Below, one piece after another: positions 1 through 7,332 of a stretch of 13,641 bases of DNA; the stretch's first letter is position 1; every line of letters starts with the position of its first letter. Position numbers and translations under genes: made by a program. This DNA is from Spirochaetaceae bacterium (GTDB taxonomy: Bacteria; Spirochaetota; Spirochaetia; B11-G9), in assembly GCA_030643345.1 (NCBI GenBank), contig DAOWMA010000014.1, forward strand, positions 1 through 13,641. Direction: 5' to 3'. The notes beneath the pieces are model-generated. The model was given only the letters and a program-made list of their open reading frames with translations, made no database searches and was not told where the DNA came from.

Positions 1-1526
1 AGGATATTCTCCTTGAAGAGGTATGTGCCTATGCCACATATACAACCGGGAGAACCATTTTCCATCAGTACTCAAGAAAAGAGGAATTCGAGTCCTGCAG
101 TACCAGAAAACCGATGAAAATTAAGGTAAAACTGGGTGCAAAAAAAGACGGCAGGCTTACTGCCGTTTATATGGACCTTAAAGCAAATGCCGGGCCGTAT
201 GGTGCCCATGCGCTTACGGTCCCGATGAACGCATGTTCCAAGTCTCTACCACTGTTCCTGTGTGATAACTTCAAGTTTGATGTAAATGTCTACTATACAA
301 ATGCATCCCCTACAGGTGCTTATCAGGGATACGGTGCGCCGAAAGGTTCTTATGCCATGCAGATGGCGGCGGCAGAGCTGGCTGAAGAACTTGGAATGGA
401 TCCCAAAGATTTCCTTGAATTGAACCGGGTCCACGAAGGATCTATGCTCGAAATACTAAAGTGCCTTGGTGAAGGGCGTGAAGGTGTTGCTGCTCCTGCA
501 GAAAGCTGTGGTCTTGGCCCTGCTCTTAAAGAGGGTACTGAGATGATCGAGTGGGGTAAAAAAGAGGTCTCCGATGATCCTGATATAAAGATTGGAAAGG
601 GTGTTGTTATTATACAGCAAGGTTCCGGACTTCCGGGACTTGACCAGTCAAATGCTACAATCAAGATGCTTGGTGACGGTACTTTTATGCTTTTTTCCGG
701 TGGTGCTGACCTTGGAACAGGACTGGATACAGTAAGCGTAAAGATGGCTTCAGAGGTTCTTCAGACAGAAATGGACAATGTTTCTATTCTATCCGGGGAT
801 ACTGATAATACACCATTCGATACAGGAGCTTATGCTTCGAGTGGTACATATTTTTCCGGAAGTGCAGCCCTTCTTGCAGCTAAGGATATAAAGGTTAAGA
901 TGCTTGGGGCAGCCTCGGTGATATTGGAAGAACCAGTGGAAGATTTAAAGATTGAGTATCCTGGTAAAGTTGTTGGGAAAAAAGGTGAACTTACATATGC
1001 AAAACTTGCATGGCATACTCAGGCAGGTGAGGGACAGGGTCAGCTAATTGGCAATGGACATTTTACAACTGACGACGCAGCCTTCCCTTATGGTGCACAC
1101 TTTGCCCAGGTGGCTGTAAACACAAGAACCGGAGCAATAAAAATTCAGAAATACTATGCATTGCAGGATGCCGGTATGCCTATAAATCCTGAATTGGCTC
1201 AGGGACAGATATTCGGCGGTGTATTAAAATCCATCGGCCACACTTTGTATGAAGGCCTGGTCTACGATAGTGAGGGGCATGCAGTTAATACCGACTTGCG
1301 AAGCTACGGTGTGCCTATGATCGGCGATGTACCCGAAGATTTCCAGGTTAAGTTAGTCTATACAGACGACCCCTTTGGTCCATATGGTGCAAAATCCATA
1401 TCCGAAATCGCCACAAACGGTGCTGCACCGGTAATTGCAAATGCAATACACGATGCCGTAGGAGTCTGGATGAGATCCTGGCCCATAACACCGGAAAAGA
1501 TACTGCAGGAGTTGGGAAAGATATAA
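1..1526 (+). CDS. Xanthine-dehydrogenase-type molybdenum hydroxylase, molybdopterin-binding subunit (5' truncated)
   Basis: The reading frame is open from position 3 to a TAA at 1524-1526, giving the last 507 residues of a protein whose start lies left of the window; the first internal ATG at 114 is not the real start. The sequence matches the aldehyde oxidase/xanthine dehydrogenase molybdenum-binding domain. A GAYQGYGAPKG stretch (about 315-347) corresponds to the FRGFG loop of xanthine dehydrogenase, GGADLGTGLDT (about 699-731) to the GQG cofactor loop, and GAKSISEIATN near the C-terminus carries the catalytic glutamate (codon 1404-1406). Such subunits hydroxylate purines or related N-heterocycles in the cytoplasm together with [2Fe-2S] and FAD partners. 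Two positions are atypical: Gln instead of Arg in the FRGFG-like loop and Thr instead of Gln in the GQG loop. The ygeW neighbour supports a purine-degradation role. The exact substrate, and whether the enzyme is selenium-dependent, are inference. Confidence 0.88.
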   Translation, partial: DILLEEVCAYATYTTGRTIFHQYSRKEEFESCSTRKPMKIKVKLGAKKDGRLTAVYMDLKANAGPYGAHALTVPMNACSKSLPLFLCDNFKFDVNVYYTNASPTGAYQGYGAPKGSYAMQMAAAELAEELGMDPKDFLELNRVHEGSMLEILKCLGEGREGVAAPAESCGLGPALKEGTEMIEWGKKEVSDDPDIKIGKGVVIIQQGSGLPGLDQSNATIKMLGDGTFMLFSGGADLGTGLDTVSVKMASEVLQTEMDNVSILSGDTDNTPFDTGAYASSGTYFSGSAALLAAKDIKVKMLGAASVILEEPVEDLKIEYPGKVVGKKGELTYAKLAWHTQAGEGQGQLIGNGHFTTDDAAFPYGAHFAQVAVNTRTGAIKIQKYYALQDAGMPINPELAQGQIFGGVLKSIGHTLYEGLVYDSEGHAVNTDLRSYGVPMIGDVPEDFQVKLVYTDDPFGPYGAKSISEIATNGAAPVIANAIHDAVGVWMRSWPITPEKILQELGKI

Positions 1527-1527
1527 T

Positions 1528-1555
1528 GTAAGGGCGATTCATGAATCGCCCCCAC
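1528..1555. repeat. 28-bp palindromic repeat between the hydroxylase gene and ygeW
   Basis: Positions 1532-1551 are a perfect 20-bp palindrome with arms GGGCGATTCA and TGAATCGCCC. The flanking GTAA and CCAC make a 28-nt unit bounded by GTA and AC, the same length and frame as the palindromes at 2805-2832 and 2898-2925. It starts 2 nt after the upstream stop codon and ends 1 nt before the ygeW Shine-Dalgarno sequence. In mRNA it would fold into a strong stem. It has no U-tract, so I read it as a dispersed REP/MITE-like element rather than a terminator. Confidence 0.7.
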
Positions 1556-1568
1556 CAAAGGAGAACAA

Positions 1569-2765
1569 ATGGACAAAATAAGAATCGAAGAGATGATAAG
1601 ATCTCTCGGAAGATTAAACACAAAAAACATGTACAGCAACGACTTTTTCCTTACATGGGAAAAAACTCTCGATGAACTTAAAGGAACATTTGCTGTTGCA
1701 GATACCCTCCGTGCAATGAGAGAAAGAAACATCTCAACAAGAATATTTGACAGCGGTCTTGGAATCTCCCTTTTCAGAGACCAGTCAACAAGAACAAGAT
1801 TCAGCTATGCAAGTGCATGCAACATGCTTGGTCTTGAGGAACAGGTCCTGGATGAATCAAAGTCACAGGTTGCTCACGGTGAAACAATTCGGGAAACAGC
1901 AAACATGATTTCCTTTATGGCAGATGTTATCGGTATCAGAGATGATATGTATATCGGTAAGGGGCACACCTATATGAAAGAAGTAGCAGATTCTGTAGAA
2001 GCTGGCTATAGGGATGGAGTTCTGGAACAACGACCAACATTGGTTAACCTTCAGTGTGACATCGATCATCCAACACAGAGTATGTCAGATGCTCTTCATT
2101 TGATTAATCATTTTGGTGGTATTGAGAATCTTAAGGGCAAAAAAATTGCTATGAGCTGGGCATATTCTCCATCTTATGGTAAGCCTCTTTCTGTCCCTCA
2201 GGGAATTGTAGGGCTTATGACAAGATTTGGAGCTGAAGTTCATCTTGCTCATCCAAAAGGCTATGAAATTATGCCTGAGGTTGAAGAGGTGGCAAGGATT
2301 AATGCAGAAAGGTCCGGCGGAAAGTTTGTGAAATCCAACAGTATGGCCGAAGCATTCAAGGATGCTGATGTTGTCTATCCAAAGAGCTGGGCTCCTTTTG
2401 CAGCAATGGAAAAGAGAACAAATCTCTATGCTGATGGGGATGATGCAGGTATTGCAGCACTGGAAAAAGATCTTCTTGCCCAGAATGCAAAACACATGGA
2501 CTGGGAAACTACGGAAGAACTAATGGCTACAACTAAAAATGGTAAAGCTCTCTATATGCACTGTCTTCCTGCGGATATTACAGATGTAAGCTGTAAGCAG
2601 GGCGAAGTTGCGGCATCTGTATTTGAAAGATACAGAGTTCCAATGTACAAAGAAGCAAGCTACAAACCATACGTTATTGCAGCAATGATTTTTCTTGCAA
2701 AGGTAAGGAATCCCTCAGAAAAACTTATGGAACTTCTTGTAAAGGAAGCGAAACGAGTGCTGTAG
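1569..2765 (+). CDS. ygeW: Knotted carbamoyltransferase YgeW family
   Basis: This 398-residue protein belongs to the aspartate/ornithine carbamoyltransferase superfamily. The carbamoyl-phosphate loop appears as QSTRTR (residues 72-77), and the HCLP motif at 331-334 is the second conserved phosphate/carbamoyl site. The length matches E. coli YgeW (about 396), and the long central stretch with SYGKPLSVPQG fits the knotted YgeW subgroup rather than ArgF or PyrB. The start at 1569 has AAAGGAG at 1557-1563, 5 nt upstream. The natural substrate of YgeW enzymes was long unsettled. The family occurs in anaerobic purine or uric-acid degradation clusters with molybdenum hydroxylases, which fits the upstream gene 42 nt away, probably in one operon. 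A role in handling a carbamoylated breakdown product, with recovery of carbamoyl phosphate and hence ATP, is inference. Confidence 0.9.
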   Translation: MDKIRIEEMIRSLGRLNTKNMYSNDFFLTWEKTLDELKGTFAVADTLRAMRERNISTRIFDSGLGISLFRDQSTRTRFSYASACNMLGLEEQVLDESKSQVAHGETIRETANMISFMADVIGIRDDMYIGKGHTYMKEVADSVEAGYRDGVLEQRPTLVNLQCDIDHPTQSMSDALHLINHFGGIENLKGKKIAMSWAYSPSYGKPLSVPQGIVGLMTRFGAEVHLAHPKGYEIMPEVEEVARINAERSGGKFVKSNSMAEAFKDADVVYPKSWAPFAAMEKRTNLYADGDDAGIAALEKDLLAQNAKHMDWETTEELMATTKNGKALYMHCLPADITDVSCKQGEVAASVFERYRVPMYKEASYKPYVIAAMIFLAKVRNPSEKLMELLVKEAKRVL

Positions 2766-2799
2766 ACTTTGTTGTATAGACCGGTTTTTTTTGGGTGTT

Positions 2800-2837
2800 G
2801 CCCTGTAGGGACAGGTTGCGACCTGTCCCTACAGGGC
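2800..2837. repeat. Long perfect hairpin repeat, 17-bp stem
   Basis: The arms at 2800-2816 (GCCCTGTAGGGACAGGT) and 2821-2837 are exact reverse complements around the 4-nt loop TGCG. The core, 2805-2832, is a 28-nt unit that begins GTAGGGAC and ends GTCCCTAC, the same architecture as the repeats at 1528 and 2898. It is the first strong structure after ygeW and may stabilise or end that transcript. The stem is followed by GC-rich sequence rather than a T-run, so a classical intrinsic terminator is unlikely. Confidence 0.75.
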
Positions 2838-2897
2838 CGGGCTATCCGCTGCAATTCCTCCCGGATTGTTTAACGAGACCACATTTTGTCTTGGTTC

Positions 2898-2925
2898 GTA
2901 CAGACGCAAGATCTTGCGTCTGTAC
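2898..2925. repeat. 28-bp perfect palindrome
   Basis: The sequence starting GTACAGACGCAAGA at 2898 is followed directly by its exact reverse complement, ending at 2925, with no loop. It has the same 28-nt length and GTA...TAC ends as the core of the 2800-2837 hairpin and the 1528-1555 element, but a different internal sequence, so it looks like another family of the same type of dispersed element. No transposase gene is present in the window. Confidence 0.72.
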
Positions 2926-3003
2926 AGCCGCATACACCCACGGTGCGGGATTTTCGCTACTATCCCTAACGTTTTTTTACATTTACTTTTTCTGGTAAAC
3001 TGA

Positions 3004-3043
3004 TTGACATATACTAAAGATGGTTGTACATTTAAACTGTACA
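3004..3043 (+). promoter_or_regulatory. Toxin-antitoxin promoter with TGTACA operator
   Basis: TTGACA at 3004-3009, a 17-nt spacer and TACATT at 3027-3032 form a good sigma-70-like promoter for the antitoxin gene. Two TGTACA boxes (3025-3030 and 3038-3043) separated by 7 nt overlap the -10 element. Since TGTACA is its own reverse complement, the pair is both an inverted and a direct repeat, as expected of an operator bound by a dimeric Phd-type antitoxin. Autorepression is inferred from family behaviour and from this position. Confidence 0.65.
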
Positions 3044-3059
3044 GACAGGGGACATTATA

Positions 3060-3293
3060 ATGGAATCTATAGCAGTAAGTGATTTTAGAGCCAATTTAAT
3101 GAAAGTTCTTAAACAGATAGAACATGGGGCTTCACTAGATATTACTTCCAGAGGGAAAATTGTTGCCAAACTGGTCCCTCCGGATTATACGAAAACTTTA
3201 GCCAGAGAAAAACTGGATATCCTTCGTGAAAATGCAAAAGTTTATGATGTTCTTTCACCTGTTGAAGAGAACTGGGAAGCAGATATCAAGTGA
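3060..3293 (+). CDS. Phd/YefM-family antitoxin
   Basis: This 77-residue protein has the typical Phd/YefM N-terminal DNA-binding fold: MESIAVSDFRANLMKVLKQI, then the beta strands DITSRGKIVAKLVPP (about residues 27-41). The charged C-terminal tail (about 45-77) should wrap and neutralise the toxin. The start at 3060 has AGGGGA at 3047-3052, 7 nt upstream. The gene overlaps the toxin gene by 4 nt (GTGA), so translation is probably coupled. The TGTACA pair in its promoter suggests the protein represses its own operon. The pairing of a Phd-type antitoxin with a PIN-domain toxin is common. Confidence 0.88.
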   Translation: MESIAVSDFRANLMKVLKQIEHGASLDITSRGKIVAKLVPPDYTKTLAREKLDILRENAKVYDVLSPVEENWEADIK

Positions 3294-3685
3294 TTACCAT
3301 TGATACTCATGTAATAATCTGGGATGCGTTAAAACCTGAAATGCTTAGTGAAACAGCAAAACAGGAAATATCCAAAGCTAATAATTCAGATGGTATTATA
3401 ATCTGTGATATTTCTTTATGGGAAATTGCAATGCTGGTAAAAAAAGGTCGTATTGAGATTGAAGCAAGTTATCTGGAATTTATAGATCTGATCAAAGCTT
3501 CGAATAAGTATATAATCCAACCAATTACACCGGAAATTGCCGGGCTTTCCACAAACTTTCCAAAAGAGATAAATGCTGATCCAGCAGACAGGTTAATTGC
3601 CGCAACTGCAATATTTACTAATTCATTATTGTTAACGGAAGATAAAAACTTATTAAAATCAGATATTCTAAATACAATTTGGTAA
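3290..3685 (+). CDS. PIN-domain ribonuclease toxin (VapC family)
   Basis: This 131-residue protein is a PIN-domain nuclease. The expected acidic metal-binding residues are visible: Asp5 in ITIDTHVIIW, Glu45 in SLWEIAML, Asp97 and Asp100 in NADPADRLIAATA, and Asp118 in LLTEDKNLL. The SLWEIA and DPADR motifs are typical of the subgroup encoded with Phd antitoxins. VapC toxins are Mg-dependent RNases that cleave tRNA or rRNA when released from the antitoxin; the target here is unknown. The start is GTG at 3290, inside the antitoxin stop region, and this start keeps the MITIDTH N-terminus. All catalytic residues are present, so the toxin should be active. The pair sits next to a repeat-rich block, consistent with mobility. 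Confidence 0.9.
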   Translation: MITIDTHVIIWDALKPEMLSETAKQEISKANNSDGIIICDISLWEIAMLVKKGRIEIEASYLEFIDLIKASNKYIIQPITPEIAGLSTNFPKEINADPADRLIAATAIFTNSLLLTEDKNLLKSDILNTIW

Positions 3686-3725
3686 ATAAATATAATCGGG
3701 AGTAGAATGAATCAATTCAAAAAGT

Positions 3726-3756
3726 AAAAAGAACTGCCCTGGTAAATGGACAGCTC
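3726..3756 (-). terminator. Intrinsic terminator of the large PEPCK-like gene
   Basis: Read on the minus strand, GAGCTGTCC (3756-3748) pairs with GGGCAGTTC (3739-3731) through 9 pairs, two of them G-U. TTTTT (3730-3726) follows directly. It lies 17 nt past the stop of the gene at 3773. The 9-mer GAGCTGTCC is also in the permease terminator at 11623-11649. Confidence 0.75.
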
Positions 3757-3772
3757 CAGTATCATTTTAATT

Positions 3773-6700
3773 CTATTCCATACCGTAAACAGGATCCAAT
3801 CCGATTGTCCCCTCAAGGAAGGTCAGATAATTAATAGAACTTGCCTCTTTAAGATTAGCTTTGCATTTTTTAAGCCTGTTTTCAATGTTTAACTTTTCAG
3901 CGAGCACAAGATTTTCCTTTATCATCATAAAAGATTCAAGATAACTAATTATTTTCTTATTGTGCGCAATATCTCTTTTTTGCTTTCTTTGTAATCTGTC
4001 CTTGTACCAGTCACTATTAATAACATATTCTTTGCTGAACAGGTTCCTTATTTCGGGAGCATTGATATCCTTTCCCTCATAACTGTCATATGCCATAATA
4101 TGGAAAAGGGCTTTAATAGGTGGTATTGCAGATTCTATACTTCCATCTTCGAAGTAAACAAGGGCAACCTTTTTCTGGCTCTCAATTATATGAATAATTC
4201 CCTCTGCAAAGGCACCCATATCCTGTGTTTCCGGTTTCAGCATCTCATTATTAAATACTGCATGAGGTTCATCAAATATTCTTCCCATGTAGTTGAATAG
4301 GAATGTTTCTGTCATTCTGTATCCCAGTCGGCTGGTTAGTATTTTTTTACCTTTCCATTCCATGTCTTCTATTTTTTCAAAAGAACCTTCTTTTATCAGT
4401 CTATCCGGAACTCTTTCTTCAGGTTCCAGTCGGCTCCAGATTTCGGGAACAAGAATACTGATATCATGTGCAAACCTGGTTCTGCTTCCAATATTACCGG
4501 CAACAGAGGTAAATCCTGAATAGCCTGTAAGTATAAAAGAAAGGAGTGCATTGTTTAGGTCTGTTACTGCCGAGAGCATATTAAACGGTCCCTTTGTAAG
4601 TGCACCTTCACTCCCTGCACCGGTTGTTGATGGAGATTTCCCTGACAAACTGCATATAAAATCCATGAAAAGTTCCGGCAATTCCTGATAGTGTATGGGG
4701 TTGTAGACACTTAGCCCGATTATTCCCTTCTCTTTATCCGGGCTGTTATTTCTTCTGGATGGAAGAACTGCATCAACCGGTAGATAAAATGGTTTGGACA
4801 TTGGTATTTTACTTGCAAATCTGGACCCGATTTCTCCTCTGTAGTATGATTCAGGGTCTGTAATATCCGGTCTTGTCTGAAGATATCTGGGGTTAGTACT
4901 AACACCACCTGGAAGTTTTCTGGGGTGAGAAGGTGATATAAACCACATTCCCTCATCTGCCTCTGCTCCTTCTCTGATCATCTTTTGTATTGGTTCGGTA
5001 TATTCATCAAAACTAATTGAATTTTCAATTAACTCTTTTGCATTTTCTGTTGTAAGTGGTTCATAGTTTGATATAAAATTGTTTTTTCCGGCAAGATCTT
5101 TTTCGGCTTCAATATCATAACCCCTGTTTATAGCTTCATCAGGTCTTTGAAAAAGATTAAATTCACAATTTTTAACAAGTTTTACACTATTACCCTTAAG
5201 GTATTCTTTGATTCCTTCGAGTTTACCTGAATCAATTGTAATTGAGACTGATATATCATCCTCCTGCTGAAGTTTTTCGGCAGCTATAAAGTCTGTTCTT
5301 AACTTATGTACATACCACATATTGTCAGGAGCAAAACCTACTCTTAAATAACCGGCAGTGATCATTCTTCCATCAAATCGGAGAGCATTCCCCTCTTTAC
5401 CGTTTATTATTCTTACACTGAAATGGTCCCTCCACTCATTTCCCCACTCTATTCTATGAAATCCTTTTATATACAGGGCCAGTGCTTTTACTCTATTTGG
5501 AATGGCTTCAATAAAAGAATTATATTCATCAGTATAGTGTGTTGAGGTATTTAAAAGTTTAATTACAGAACCTAATGATCTGCGTTCACTTAAAAATTTT
5601 CTTGAAGGTCTGGTTCTTTTACTGTCATTTATCCACCTTCCTTTGTAGTCATAATTAAACAGTTTATCAACTATTTTAAAATCTTCTTTTAGATTATTAA
5701 TATAGAAAGTATCATAGATTATTGAGTTAAGAAGAGATTTTGAAATTTCAGATTTTCCACCACCGGAAACTGTAGAAGGTTTGTGACAGAAGGTTCCTCT
5801 GTAATGAGTTCCAATAAGACGCCATACAGGGGCTTCAGGATGTTTTTCCATATGGAGCTTGCTTCCATCCGGAAGAATATAAGTTTTTTCAGGGAGGAGT
5901 CTCAAAGATCTATACTTCCCTTTATATTCCCATTTTATTTCCTGTTTATATAGATTAACCTCAATATTTTCAGGTAAATATGTAATATCGGGAAATTTTT
6001 TGTCTACACCATAGTTTTCAGGGTAAAGGTCCATGATATCCTGGAAATCTTTTTTTATTTCTTCAAAATTATGGTCTTTAACAGTAGGAAAATAATTTTC
6101 GCCAAGATTTCTTCTGGGAAAAACAAGAGCTCCTCCTGCATGTTCCTCTTCTGAAAGTCCAAGAAGATTTGCGGAATATGATATCTGGGTCTTCACTTCC
6201 TTCTTGGTATAGCCAAAATAGTTGTCAGCAAGAATAGTTACAACAACTCCATCACTGTTTCTACAGGAAATTTTAAAAGGCTGTCCATCGTTATAAAGCT
6301 CAATATCGTCTTTCCAGCACATACCATCTTTTCTTTCTCTGGCAGTCGCATCGTCGTAGTGGGGTAGGCCAAGTCCTTTTTTTGTGCACGAAAGTATATT
6401 CGGAGCAAGTATAATACAACCTGTATGGCCGCTCCATCCATCAACATCCAGGGCAGAGTCATTCTCAATAAGACCCGGATCTCCGGCATTTCCAAAAATA
6501 GATTCAACAAAATCAATGTTACTAATAAGGGATGAAGGAGCGAAAAATCTTATTTCCATCCTTTTTTCAGATATAATTCCCGGGACTTCAGGAGAAACAG
6601 GTGGTTTCATTAAAACAGAGGTAAAAAGTTTTGCCTGTTCCTTTTGTGATGCTGTGAAAGGTAATGTTAATAGTTCCTCCGGTGGATTAACTGCTTCTTT

Positions 6701-7246
6701 CAGAAGTCTTGCAAACGCAATTCTGGGGACTTCCTTTTTGTCAGCAGGTACAGGCAGCCCATCAGCTACAATATGAAAAGTGCCAATAGTAGTTCTTCTA
6801 TCATGCTTGGGGTTATGCAGCACTCCTTGTTTTATCCTGTATGATGAAATGTAATTATTAATATATTCATTCCTGTCCGGGGGAAGACTCATATGTCTTG
6901 CAAGTCCTGCCCTGTCCAGAACAAAAGTCCCTGTAGGAATATTTACAATTTCTTCACCTATTCCATAAAAGTAGCGTTTAAGAAAGCCATTAATTCTTCT
7001 GTCTGCAGCGCACAAATAATCCGGTAGGAGTCTTGTTTTTTCATTGTAATTTTGAATAAGATTACTTGCTATATCAATAAAGTTTCTTGTTGATATTTCA
7101 CCCTGCTCTTCGTCCGCCGCCATGTGGTTTTTTTCAAGATTATAAAAATATGGCATTCCCATAGCTGCCAGCTTGAAATTTATATACTGAAGCATCTTAA
7201 GATCAGAATCATCCTTAACTTGTTCTGTTTTAGAATAATTTAACAT
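3773..7246 (-). CDS. Probable PPi-type phosphoenolpyruvate carboxykinase (1157 residues)
   Basis: I identify this very large protein from memory as the pyrophosphate-dependent PEP carboxykinase family known from Entamoeba and Propionibacterium, whose members are about 1100-1200 residues. Family enzymes catalyse PEP + Pi + CO2 = oxaloacetate + PPi in the cytosol and share little with ATP or GTP PEPCKs. Distinctive blocks are YFGYTKKEVKTQISYSANL (343-361) with EEEHAGGALVFP (366-377), a glycine-rich loop HKPSTVSGGGKSEIS (488-502), TTGAGSEGALTKGPFN (874-889), and SRTRFAHDISILVPEIW (921-937). The C-terminal 80 residues are Lys-rich and helical. No signal peptide or membrane segment is visible. The start at 7246 has GAGGT 4 nt upstream. 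The gene directly follows pckG, has its own promoter and ends at an intrinsic terminator. The alternative is an uncharacterised large protein merely linked to PEPCK. Confidence 0.72.
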   Translation of the reverse strand: MLNYSKTEQVKDDSDLKMLQYINFKLAAMGMPYFYNLEKNHMAADEEQGEISTRNFIDIASNLIQNYNEKTRLLPDYLCAADRRINGFLKRYFYGIGEEIVNIPTGTFVLDRAGLARHMSLPPDRNEYINNYISSYRIKQGVLHNPKHDRRTTIGTFHIVADGLPVPADKKEVPRIAFARLLKEAVNPPEELLTLPFTASQKEQAKLFTSVLMKPPVSPEVPGIISEKRMEIRFFAPSSLISNIDFVESIFGNAGDPGLIENDSALDVDGWSGHTGCIILAPNILSCTKKGLGLPHYDDATARERKDGMCWKDDIELYNDGQPFKISCRNSDGVVVTILADNYFGYTKKEVKTQISYSANLLGLSEEEHAGGALVFPRRNLGENYFPTVKDHNFEEIKKDFQDIMDLYPENYGVDKKFPDITYLPENIEVNLYKQEIKWEYKGKYRSLRLLPEKTYILPDGSKLHMEKHPEAPVWRLIGTHYRGTFCHKPSTVSGGGKSEISKSLLNSIIYDTFYINNLKEDFKIVDKLFNYDYKGRWINDSKRTRPSRKFLSERRSLGSVIKLLNTSTHYTDEYNSFIEAIPNRVKALALYIKGFHRIEWGNEWRDHFSVRIINGKEGNALRFDGRMITAGYLRVGFAPDNMWYVHKLRTDFIAAEKLQQEDDISVSITIDSGKLEGIKEYLKGNSVKLVKNCEFNLFQRPDEAINRGYDIEAEKDLAGKNNFISNYEPLTTENAKELIENSISFDEYTEPIQKMIREGAEADEGMWFISPSHPRKLPGGVSTNPRYLQTRPDITDPESYYRGEIGSRFASKIPMSKPFYLPVDAVLPSRRNNSPDKEKGIIGLSVYNPIHYQELPELFMDFICSLSGKSPSTTGAGSEGALTKGPFNMLSAVTDLNNALLSFILTGYSGFTSVAGNIGSRTRFAHDISILVPEIWSRLEPEERVPDRLIKEGSFEKIEDMEWKGKKILTSRLGYRMTETFLFNYMGRIFDEPHAVFNNEMLKPETQDMGAFAEGIIHIIESQKKVALVYFEDGSIESAIPPIKALFHIMAYDSYEGKDINAPEIRNLFSKEYVINSDWYKDRLQRKQKRDIAHNKKIISYLESFMMIKENLVLAEKLNIENRLKKCKANLKEASSINYLTFLEGTIGLDPVYGME

Positions 7247-7284
7247 ATTTACCTCACTTGAGATTTTTAGAGTGACTAATCACC

Positions 7285-7313
7285 AGCATACGTTTTTTAT
7301 TAAAATAGTGCAA
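7285..7313 (-). promoter_or_regulatory. Promoter of the PPi-PEPCK-like gene
   Basis: On the minus strand TTGCAC (7313-7308), a 17-nt spacer and TATGCT (7290-7285) lie in the 86-nt gap after pckG. The 29-nt box matches the pckG promoter at 9254-9282 at 22 positions. Just downstream, at 7283-7272, GTGA-TTAG-TCAC is a small dyad near the expected start of transcription. I see no terminator between pckG and this promoter, so readthrough from pckG is possible as well. Confidence 0.6.
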
Positions 7314-7332
7314 TATTTATGAAAATGTTTTA

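Larger units (their letters stand above)
2766..3003. other. Gene-free repeat mosaic downstream of ygeW
   Basis: I see no credible gene here. After the ygeW stop there is a T-run at 2785-2792 with no clear stem before it. Two long palindromes follow, at 2800-2837 and 2898-2925 (listed separately). After each palindrome lies a related GC-richer segment: GGGCTATCCGCTGCAATTCC near 2840-2859 and GGGATTTTCGCTACTATCCC near 2947-2966. These align with one gap and share the pattern GGG..T...CGCT.C.AT.CC. A short frame across this block (2795-2998) consists only of this repeat sequence, and I do not count it as a gene. The block separates the purine operon from the toxin-antitoxin pair and looks like accumulated dispersed repeats. 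Confidence 0.6.

Noticed and set aside
2766..2792. Intrinsic terminator directly after ygeW, from the T8 run
   Set aside because: No stable stem precedes the T-run; ACCGGT alone is too short.
2660..2854. Minus-strand frame across the end of ygeW and the hairpin
   Set aside because: It is a shadow of ygeW and the repeat, with no ribosome site or similarity.
2795..2998. A 67-codon plus-strand frame downstream of ygeW
   Set aside because: It is made of the palindromic repeats and their flanks, has no ribosome site and no recognisable domain.
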